Shown here in pieces: positions 36,756-43,802 of a stretch of 64,000 bases of DNA (positions are counted from its first letter, which is position 1; the number at the start of each line of letters is the position of its first letter). Location of the stretch: assembly GCA_017643385.1 (NCBI GenBank), contig JAEPNN010000001.1, positions 434,001-498,000 on the forward strand. Reading direction: 5' to 3'. Below the pieces are notes generated by a model that made no database searches, was not told the origin of the DNA, and was given only the letters and a program-made list of their open reading frames with translations. The translations under genes and the position numbers were made by a program. The DNA is from Dinoroseobacter sp. (lineage in GTDB: Bacteria; Pseudomonadota; Alphaproteobacteria; Rhodobacterales; Rhodobacteraceae).

Positions 36756-37988
36756 ATGCTGGATCTCGCCATACTGGTTGCCTGGAGCGAATTCGCGATC
36801 CGATGGCTGCATGTCATTACCGGCATCGCGTGGATCGGATCTTCGTTCTACTTCATTGCACTGGATCTGGGTCTGCGCAAAGCAGCCGACATGCCCGATA
36901 AGGCCTCGGGCGAGGAATGGCAGGTTCATGGCGGAGGTTTCTACCATATCACCAAGTACATGGTTGCGCCCGAACGGCTGCCCGAACACCTTGTTTGGTT
37001 CAAATGGGAAAGCTATGCGACTTGGCTGTCGGGCTTCGCGCTGCTTGTCGTCGTTTACTACCTCGGGGCAGAATTCTACCTGATCGACCCCGCTGTGATG
37101 GACCTGAGCGTTTGGCAGGCGGTGCTGATCTCGATGGGCTCGCTCGTCTTTGGCTGGATTGCCTATGATCTTTTGTGCAAATCCCGCTTTGGCGATGACA
37201 ATACACGATTGATGATCTTCCTGTTTTGCGTGCTTGTAGTGATGAGCTGGGGGTACACACAGGTGTTCTCTGGTCGCGCAGCGCTTTTGCATCTGGGGGC
37301 TTTCACAGCCACGATCATGAGCGCCAATGTCTTCATGATCATCATCCCGAACCAAAAAATCGTGGTGGAAGATTTAAAAGCCGGTCGTGCACCTGACGCT
37401 AAATACGGCAAGATCGCCAAACAGCGCAGCACGCATAACAATTACCTGACCTTACCGGTCCTGTTCCTGATGCTGTCCAACCACTACCCGTTGGCCTTTG
37501 CCTCGCAGTACAACTGGTTGATCGCAGCGCTCGTGTTCCTGATGGGAGTTACGATCCGTCATTTCTTCAACAGCATGCATGCCAAGAAAGGGGAGCCATA
37601 TTGGACATGGGGTGCCACGGCCGTGATCTTCCTGATCATTGTGTGGCTATCGTCTATCGGTGTGCCCGAGGATCGCGACGATGACATGTCTCAGGCCATC
37701 CCACCGGGGTTGCAGAAATTCGCCTTGGCTGCAGGATTTGAAGAAGCGCATCAGATCATCGTGGGACGCTGTTCAATGTGTCATGCGGCCGAGCCGGGCT
37801 GGCCGGGTCTCTATTGGCCGCCAAATGGCGTGAAGCTGGTAACACCCGAGGACCTGATCCTGAACGCAACTGAGGTTTATCTGCAATCAGGCGTTACCCA
37901 TGCCATGCCACCGGGCAACCTGTCCTATATGGAAGAAGACGAACGCGCGCTCATCCGCACTTGGTATCGTGCAGCACAGGCGCTTTAG
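36756..37988 (+). CDS. puuD: Urate hydroxylase PuuD, membrane protein with cytochrome c domain
   Basis: Oxidises urate to 5-hydroxyisourate in purine breakdown, passing electrons through a haem domain. 410 residues: about eight membrane helices in residues 1-310 (DUF989 region, starting LVAWSEFAIRWLHVITGIAWIGSSF), then a C-terminal cytochrome c domain with CSMCHAAEPGWPG. Haem ligand Met is probably in THAMPPGN. Other purine genes are not in the window. It converges on aldose epimerase with a 4-bp overlap of stops. Confidence 0.93.
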   Translation: MLDLAILVAWSEFAIRWLHVITGIAWIGSSFYFIALDLGLRKAADMPDKASGEEWQVHGGGFYHITKYMVAPERLPEHLVWFKWESYATWLSGFALLVVVYYLGAEFYLIDPAVMDLSVWQAVLISMGSLVFGWIAYDLLCKSRFGDDNTRLMIFLFCVLVVMSWGYTQVFSGRAALLHLGAFTATIMSANVFMIIIPNQKIVVEDLKAGRAPDAKYGKIAKQRSTHNNYLTLPVLFLMLSNHYPLAFASQYNWLIAALVFLMGVTIRHFFNSMHAKKGEPYWTWGATAVIFLIIVWLSSIGVPEDRDDDMSQAIPPGLQKFALAAGFEEAHQIIVGRCSMCHAAEPGWPGLYWPPNGVKLVTPEDLILNATEVYLQSGVTHAMPPGNLSYMEEDERALIRTWYRAAQAL

Positions 37989-38989
37989 GTCGCGCTGAAC
38001 GCCCAGCGTGTGTGCTGGTGATAGGGCTGATCAGGTGTCACTTCGATTGACGGCCAGTCATTTCGAGACAGCGCCCCCGGCCAGGTCTGCGCTTCCAACG
38101 CGATCGCGGAATAGCGCTGGTAAGGCACTCCAAGATGTCCAATGAATTCTCCGGTGTTGAAGCTGCCGAAATCAAAAAGCTGTAGACCTGGTTCCGTAGT
38201 CGACATCTCCATGACGACACCGCTCTCACCTTCCATGCGCGCAGCTTTTGTCAGCGGTCTTTTGGCGTCGGACAAAACGTAGTTCAGATCGAAGAGCCTG
38301 TCTGCACCGGCCTCCAGGCATTTGGCTTCGCGAAAATCGTAAATTGATCCGGCGACCGGCAGCACCTGTCCTGTCACCATCAAATCTGGCCCGTTTTCGG
38401 TGTAGAAATCGGCTAAGATCTGCAGCTTGTGGCCGCGCGCATCCATCGACCCGTCAAGGTTCCAATAACTGTGGTTGGCCAGGTTGATAAGTGTTGGGCG
38501 GTCGGTATGAGCCACAAGGACCAGATCCAACATGGCTCCGCTTACGCGATATTCGGCGCGAATGACGCGATCCCCCGGGAAACCGGAAAGACCATCAGGT
38601 AATTTCAGCTCCAGCACTGCATGGCTCGGGCTTGTTTCGACAATTTTCCAAACCTGCACATGCGGTCCTTGGGTTCCGCCGTGTTTGGTATGCAGCCCGT
38701 CGAGATTTGCTTCGAAAGCGTAAAAGACACCGTCAATCTCCGCCTCCGCATTTCGAATGCGATTGACCACAGGCCCTATTACGGAACCAAAGCTTTTCAT
38801 TGGGCCTGAATAGGCTGCCAAATCTGGCCCACCTAGCGTCAATGGATAACCCATGTCAGCAAGGCGCACATCATGAAGAACCGCCCCCCAAGTCAGCACA
38901 GAAACAGTCAGCTCATCGTTTCCGATTGTGATCTTCTCGACAATTTGTTGATCCGGAGTGATCCCAAACGCCTCTCTCGTTGCGCTCAT
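37985..38989 (-). CDS. Aldose 1-epimerase
   Basis: Interconverts alpha and beta anomers of aldose sugars. 334 residues. The catalytic His lies in NLANHSYWNLDG and the second substrate His in the TKHGG region; the C-terminal Glu is in ALEAQTWPGALSRNDWPS. Length is normal. It lies 9 bp after the DUF3726 gene and may be the end of the soe operon transcript, though no functional link is evident. Confidence 0.9.
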   Translation of the reverse strand: MSATREAFGITPDQQIVEKITIGNDELTVSVLTWGAVLHDVRLADMGYPLTLGGPDLAAYSGPMKSFGSVIGPVVNRIRNAEAEIDGVFYAFEANLDGLHTKHGGTQGPHVQVWKIVETSPSHAVLELKLPDGLSGFPGDRVIRAEYRVSGAMLDLVLVAHTDRPTLINLANHSYWNLDGSMDARGHKLQILADFYTENGPDLMVTGQVLPVAGSIYDFREAKCLEAGADRLFDLNYVLSDAKRPLTKAARMEGESGVVMEMSTTEPGLQLFDFGSFNTGEFIGHLGVPYQRYSAIALEAQTWPGALSRNDWPSIEVTPDQPYHQHTRWAFSAT

Positions 38990-38998
38990 CCATCGACC

Positions 38999-39526
38999 TC
39001 AATCATTGTCAATTGCACCGGCGCCAGCCCCTGCTTCGGTTTCAGGGGTTGCCGGTACCAAGGCGCCAAGACCCAGCTCTTTCAAGGCGTCCCATACCGC
39101 GAAGGATACAGCGAACGGGGGGGAAGCTGTTGTGGTTGCGGCCAGGGCGCTTTCATTTGAACGACGAAGGCGCAGCTGTGAACCGGATTTTTGAATGCTC
39201 CAGCCATTGCCGCGCGCCAAGGCATAGCCTGCCAGCAATTCTGTGTCGGCATCGGTGTTCAGAGTTACGGTGCCCGAGGCTGCCAGATCAAACGCGCTGG
39301 GCGCAAACATTGGCAAGCTTGATCCTTGCAGGACACCGCCTGAATAGATCGGGGCTTCAGGATCCGGGGCAAGGGCCGCAAGCGCTGCGCCCGCACCATC
39401 TTCGCCCAAACTACAATAGGCTAAGGCTGCCGCTGTTAGCTCGTCAGCGATGCCTATGGGCAGGCCTCGCCCTACGCCTGCACGTGTCAGCAGCCCCGAT
39501 AGTTCAGACCTCGCGGCATGGATCAT
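38999..39526 (-). CDS. DUF3726-like protein
   Basis: 175 residues from the ATG at 39526, which overlaps the stop of the preceding gene as ATGA. An upstream ATG at 39547 is possible. Sequence is Ala/Gly/Leu-rich with the N-terminal pattern AARSELSGLLTRAGVGRGLPIGIADELTAAAL that resembles DUF3726. No signal peptide, membrane helix or metal motif is seen. The C-terminus is low complexity (EAGAGAGAIDND). Function unknown; coupled to the soe operon. Confidence 0.7.
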   Translation of the reverse strand: MIHAARSELSGLLTRAGVGRGLPIGIADELTAAALAYCSLGEDGAGAALAALAPDPEAPIYSGGVLQGSSLPMFAPSAFDLAASGTVTLNTDADTELLAGYALARGNGWSIQKSGSQLRLRRSNESALAATTTASPPFAVSFAVWDALKELGLGALVPATPETEAGAGAGAIDND

Positions 39527-41157
39527 CCCAACACCGGAAACGCCCAATCATCGGTGGCCGTACCTCCGGCGATGTCTTCTGCCAATGGTGCGCCTTGGAA
39601 GAGTGTCACCCGCGTCCAGCGGTCGGACTTTGGATCGAACTTGGCGGCTCCAAACACGGACAGTTTCGCGCGCAGCAAGTCGATGGGCCGGGTTGATGCG
39701 TCGATCAGGTTATCGCGCACTTCTGCATAGTCCAGATCTCCAAAGGCCTGAATACGTCGCGCGATACGGCGGTGTTCGGGCGCGGCCATCAACAGCACCG
39801 CCAGCGGATCCTGTCCGTTAGCCTCGTTTAAGGCGCGTTCGAAGTTCTGTACTTGTCTAGCGATATCAAGTGGGCTCTCGCGTTCAGCGCCAGGGATCAC
39901 ATGGCGTTCTCCCAATCGAGGCTCTAACTTGTCTTCCGAGACATACCAGAAGAGATCGTCTGCTCCCGCAGCCTCGAGATCGAAGTCCAATGCCCAGCCA
40001 TGGGCCCGCCGCAAGCGCGCTTGCATGTCTGCACAGCTCACCGACGGATCAAAGTGAGGAATCCGATCGTCCCCCATTGTTTCACACAAGGCCTCGCAGA
40101 TCGCTGGATGGGCCTCGAGCAACAGCGCAACGACCATCTCCTGGCATTCAGCCGATTTGTCCCGGGCATCTTCCCACATGGTGTCCGGGTCAAGTGTCTC
40201 CAACTCAGTCCGCAACGTTTCTATCCGTGGCATTTGAACCGCGTCGTCCACGTTCCATTCTGCGACATGGGCCTTTGCCCGGGTCAGCAAGGCTTGCAGC
40301 CGGTCCGTATCCTGTGGTGCGCTTAGCACCTGCGCCAGCGCCGTCTCGCGCGCTTGTACCCAAGCGTGCAGCAAACCCGGATGGTTCACCAAAAACGGTG
40401 CCATACCGAGGCCCGTGGAATTGCCGATCCCAAGGTGGCGCTTCAGTCGCGGCTCCAGCTTAGCTGCTGCATCTCCACCTTTTGCCCGCGCGACGTGTTC
40501 GACCAATGCAAGTGTAAACTGCCGTATCAACCAAACGGTCAGCATCTCTGCCGCGAAAGGTCCGTTCAGCACGGGGCGATCCTTGAACTTTTCACGATCA
40601 GCGATGCCAAATTTACCATTGCCGTAGACGGCGGTGGTGCGCATCAGATAGCCGATCTTCCCGATCTGTGCCGCATCTGGTTGGCGTCCTTCTGCGAGTT
40701 CGCTGACCACATGGTTGAACAAGCGCATCGACTTGTTCGCCCGACTAAGGATCAGTTCGGTTGGCTGCATCCGTCCGGCTTCCTGACGTGGAACTTCGGA
40801 GGCCAGACGATCCAGATCGGCCGTTTTTGGCACACCATCAAACAGGGTAAACGTTGTGTCCCAAACCTCGGCGATCACCCGGTCCGTACGCGCATCATCC
40901 GGGATCGGATTGGAGTAGGCGATCAGGGAATAGACGTGCCCGCCAAGAGAAATCGACAAAACCGCGCGCCCATGGCCTTCGGCGTCGATATCCCAAACGG
41001 GGTATGTGAGTTCGGAGCGTTCTGCGATCAACGCGCGAACAAGTCTCCGCATAAAGCTCAGCGGCGTGGGAAAAGACGCACCAAGCCGGTCGAGCCGCAT
41101 AACGGTATCCGGTGCGCGTAATTCTACGGTCGGTATGATCTCAGGATGCAGGCTCAA
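39523..41157 (-). CDS. Unrecognised 544-residue protein in the soeABC operon
   Basis: Start chosen at TTG 41157, which has GGGAGGA five bases upstream and overlaps the M19 gene by 17 bp. The frame continues to 41274, but that part lies within the M19 gene. Mostly helical with no signal peptide or membrane segment, so cytoplasmic. Notable segments: VYGNGKFGIADREKFKDRPVLNGPF and HLGIGNSTGLGMAPFLVNHP. The latter is glycine-rich and looks like a binding loop. I do not recognise a family. Strict coupling with its neighbours implies a shared job. Confidence 0.8.
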   Translation of the reverse strand: MSLHPEIIPTVELRAPDTVMRLDRLGASFPTPLSFMRRLVRALIAERSELTYPVWDIDAEGHGRAVLSISLGGHVYSLIAYSNPIPDDARTDRVIAEVWDTTFTLFDGVPKTADLDRLASEVPRQEAGRMQPTELILSRANKSMRLFNHVVSELAEGRQPDAAQIGKIGYLMRTTAVYGNGKFGIADREKFKDRPVLNGPFAAEMLTVWLIRQFTLALVEHVARAKGGDAAAKLEPRLKRHLGIGNSTGLGMAPFLVNHPGLLHAWVQARETALAQVLSAPQDTDRLQALLTRAKAHVAEWNVDDAVQMPRIETLRTELETLDPDTMWEDARDKSAECQEMVVALLLEAHPAICEALCETMGDDRIPHFDPSVSCADMQARLRRAHGWALDFDLEAAGADDLFWYVSEDKLEPRLGERHVIPGAERESPLDIARQVQNFERALNEANGQDPLAVLLMAAPEHRRIARRIQAFGDLDYAEVRDNLIDASTRPIDLLRAKLSVFGAAKFDPKSDRWTRVTLFQGAPLAEDIAGGTATDDWAFPVLG

Positions 41158-42124
41158 ATGCGTCCTCCCAGAAACGCAACCAGTTCTCTCCCATGATGCC
41201 TGCGATTTCACCGTCGTCAAACCCAACTTGCGACAGGCCGCGCGCAATTGCGTCAAATCCGGTGTTATCTGCAAACCAATTGGGTTGCTCGGGGAAACCC
41301 GCTTGCGCTGCGCTGCCTTCTCCGAAGTCCAGATCGCGGGTCCAGCGTCCGTTCCGCATCCAGGTCACGACGCTGTCAGGCTGGTCCTGACACAGATCAG
41401 ATCCGATGCCGATTTTATCGGCTCCATACTTTTCAGCGGCCTCGGCCACCATTCCACTGAAGCTTTCCAGAGAACAATCTGACCCGTCTTTTAGATGATG
41501 CGGATAGAGCGAGAACCCGATCATACCCCCAGCCTCGGTCAACGCACGGATCACTTTGTCGGATTTGTTCCGCAGGGCAGGGTGCCACCAATGCGGGTTG
41601 GCATGGGTGATCGCGATGGGTCTGCTGGAATACTCAATGGCTTCGAGAGTTGACCGCTCAGCTGAATGGCTCATGTCAATGACCAGTCCCAGCCGGTTCA
41701 TCTCGGCCACTACTTGCTTGCCCATGCGGGTCAGGCCTGTGTCCTCAGCTTCATAGCATCCCGTCGCCAGCAATGACTGGTTGTTATAGGTCAGCTGCAT
41801 GATGCGCATGCCGAGGTCACGCCAGATTGCCAGCAAGCCCAAATCATCTTCGATCGGTTGTGCCGTCTGAAAGCCGAAAATGATTGCTGTGCGCCCTTCG
41901 TCACGTGCGGCTCTGACATCTGCAGCCGAGCGCGCAGGCCGGATTAAATCTGTGTGCCGCAGAAACATCTCGTTCCACGCTTCGACGTTCAAAACGGCTT
42001 CGCGGAAGCTTTCATGATAGGCAATCGTGACATGTACCGCATCGACACCGCCGTCGCGCATCTGTTCGAAAATTTTCCGAGACCAGTTGGCGTATTGTAG
42101 GGCGTCGATGCGAATGGGCGTCAT
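41141..42124 (-). CDS. M19 (renal dipeptidase-like) family protein with altered metal site
   Basis: 327 residues of the TIM-barrel membrane dipeptidase family, but without a signal peptide. The start overlaps soeC by 4 bp. Canonical zinc ligands are HxD near the N-terminus, a Glu in the middle, then two His and an Asp. Here His is seen in LVIDMSHSA and ITHANPHWWHP and Asp in IGIGSDLCQD. The HxD position reads DALQY, so the first two ligands are gone, and the Glu region is FGFQTAQPIED. A similar variant, from memory, is encoded in betaine/dimethylglycine gene clusters in Pseudomonas. Probably not a classical dipeptidase. Confidence 0.82.
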   Translation of the reverse strand: MTPIRIDALQYANWSRKIFEQMRDGGVDAVHVTIAYHESFREAVLNVEAWNEMFLRHTDLIRPARSAADVRAARDEGRTAIIFGFQTAQPIEDDLGLLAIWRDLGMRIMQLTYNNQSLLATGCYEAEDTGLTRMGKQVVAEMNRLGLVIDMSHSAERSTLEAIEYSSRPIAITHANPHWWHPALRNKSDKVIRALTEAGGMIGFSLYPHHLKDGSDCSLESFSGMVAEAAEKYGADKIGIGSDLCQDQPDSVVTWMRNGRWTRDLDFGEGSAAQAGFPEQPNWFADNTGFDAIARGLSQVGFDDGEIAGIMGENWLRFWEDAFEPAS

Positions 42125-42996
42125 CCATGCTTTCCGTAGTAAAGGCCGACAACGTGCTCAGCTTCGGCAAAGAACAGCCAGCGAAGCGCTAAGACGCCGC
42201 CAACATGCAAGACCACAATCAGACCCGCCAAAACATGGCCCACAGTCTGTGATAGGAGCAATACGGTAGGCAGCGCAAGACCGAAGACCAGTCCAAGCAC
42301 CCGCAAGCGCTGTGCGTGTTTGCGCCCGATTTGATGCACCATTTCCTTCAAAAGGTAGTTGGTGCCGGTGTGAGGAGGTTCGAACAGGCGTAATTCGCCG
42401 TTCTGAAGTCCAGTCGCGGTCTTCAGAGAATGACCACGATCTTTGAAGCGTCGATCACCCCCCCAAAAGGCGAAGGCTTGCGTTAGCGTCGCGATCAACA
42501 AAAACAGCCCAGCAACTGCCGTCTGTGCCGCCAGCAATGCACCCCCACCGATCGACAGGGAGAGAAACAGAAGCGGTGTGCTCCAGTGGTTCCATCGTGG
42601 CACCGTCTTCATCTGCGTGTAAATCATCGAGGTGGTGAAAACGGTAAGGAGTGACAGGGCAGATCCGACAAACCCCAAGGCGGCAACTTTGGTGTCAAAG
42701 AAAATCGCCAAGAGCGCATAAAGGCCCAGAACGCAAAGCGCTGCCACAGCGCAAATGCCTTCACGGCTCAACCAACTGGATTTCCATTGTGAAAGCGCGC
42801 GCCAAGCACGTTCGGGATGTCCAAGGTGGAAGGTCGACGACAGCAACCCGCCAACCGAGAGTGCGAAGCCAACAAAGAAGAAGGTGAACAAAACCCAACC
42901 ATCCACGTCAGGCATGTTGAGCCCAAGGAAGGTCAGCAGGCCGAAGCCAAGTCCGGACAGAGTGGTGAACAGAATGATACTTGGGGCCGGATGCAT
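42121..42996 (-). CDS. soeC: Sulfite dehydrogenase membrane anchor subunit SoeC (DmsC family)
   Basis: 291 residues with about eight membrane helices, the NrfD/DmsC-type anchor that passes electrons to quinone. The loop HLGHPERAWRALSQWKSSW is highly typical of the DmsC/SoeC family. The ATG at 42996 directly follows the soeB stop; an ATG at 43071 would overlap soeB heavily. Together with soeA and soeB it forms a membrane-bound complex facing the cytoplasm. Confidence 0.85.
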   Translation of the reverse strand: MHPAPSIILFTTLSGLGFGLLTFLGLNMPDVDGWVLFTFFFVGFALSVGGLLSSTFHLGHPERAWRALSQWKSSWLSREGICAVAALCVLGLYALLAIFFDTKVAALGFVGSALSLLTVFTTSMIYTQMKTVPRWNHWSTPLLFLSLSIGGGALLAAQTAVAGLFLLIATLTQAFAFWGGDRRFKDRGHSLKTATGLQNGELRLFEPPHTGTNYLLKEMVHQIGRKHAQRLRVLGLVFGLALPTVLLLSQTVGHVLAGLIVVLHVGGVLALRWLFFAEAEHVVGLYYGKHG

Positions 42997-42997
42997 A

Positions 42998-43768
42998 TCA
43001 GGTCGCGCCTCCCGGTAGTTTATCCAAGGTCTTGTCGAGCCATCCCAGGAAACCGTGTGCTTCGGTTGCAACCGGACTCAGAAGAGGCGCAAGAACGTCG
43101 ATTTCGGCTTCTGGTTGTGCATCAGTCTTTGGACGTGGTGGCAGATATTTATTTACTGGTTTGGTACCCTGTTCCGCCATCAAATCGATCCCGCCGCGTT
43201 CAGCCACAAGATGTGACACATTGCTTTCGGGATCGGCGAAGTCGCCAAAGTGCCGGGCATTTGCGGGGCAGGTGCGCACGCAAGCCGGTTCACGATCTTC
43301 TTCTGGCAGGTTCTCGTTATAAATCCGGTCCACGCAAAGCGTGCATTTCTTCATCACGCCCGCGTCCATGTCCATTTCGCGCGCGCCATAAGGACAGGCC
43401 CATGCGCACAAACCGCATCCGATGCAGGCATCTTCGTTGACCAGCACGATTCCATCATCAGCGCGCTTATAGCTCGCCCCAGTCGGGCAAACCGTCACAC
43501 ACGGAGCGTCTTCGCAATGAAGACAGGATTTAGGAAAATGCACGAGCTGGGCGGGCGCATCTTTTGGCGCGATCTCATAGGAATGCACGCGATTCAGGAA
43601 GGTGCCAGACGGGTTGGCCCCATAGGCATCCTGATCAGAAAGCGGTGCCCCGTAGTTTTCGGTGTTCCAGCCTTTGCAGGATACGACGCACGCATGACAG
43701 CCCACGCAGGTGTCCAGGTCGATTACCAAGCCAAGTTTCTTGGGTGTTGGTCCGGGCAGTTGTGTCAT
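42998..43768 (-). CDS. soeB: Sulfite dehydrogenase iron-sulfur subunit SoeB (DmsB family)
   Basis: 256 residues from ATG 43768 with GGGAGG upstream; the frame stays open further upstream, overlapping soeA. Four [4Fe-4S] binding clusters: CVGCHACVVSC, CLHCEDAPCVTVCP, CIGCGLCAWACP and the CTLC...CVRTCP set. A C-terminal extension of about 70 residues contacts the anchor. Electron conduit between the molybdenum subunit and SoeC. Confidence 0.88.
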   Translation of the reverse strand: MTQLPGPTPKKLGLVIDLDTCVGCHACVVSCKGWNTENYGAPLSDQDAYGANPSGTFLNRVHSYEIAPKDAPAQLVHFPKSCLHCEDAPCVTVCPTGASYKRADDGIVLVNEDACIGCGLCAWACPYGAREMDMDAGVMKKCTLCVDRIYNENLPEEDREPACVRTCPANARHFGDFADPESNVSHLVAERGGIDLMAEQGTKPVNKYLPPRPKTDAQPEAEIDVLAPLLSPVATEAHGFLGWLDKTLDKLPGGAT

Positions 43769-43802
43769 GTTGCGCCTCCCGGGCTCACAGTGTTCCGAGT
43801 GT

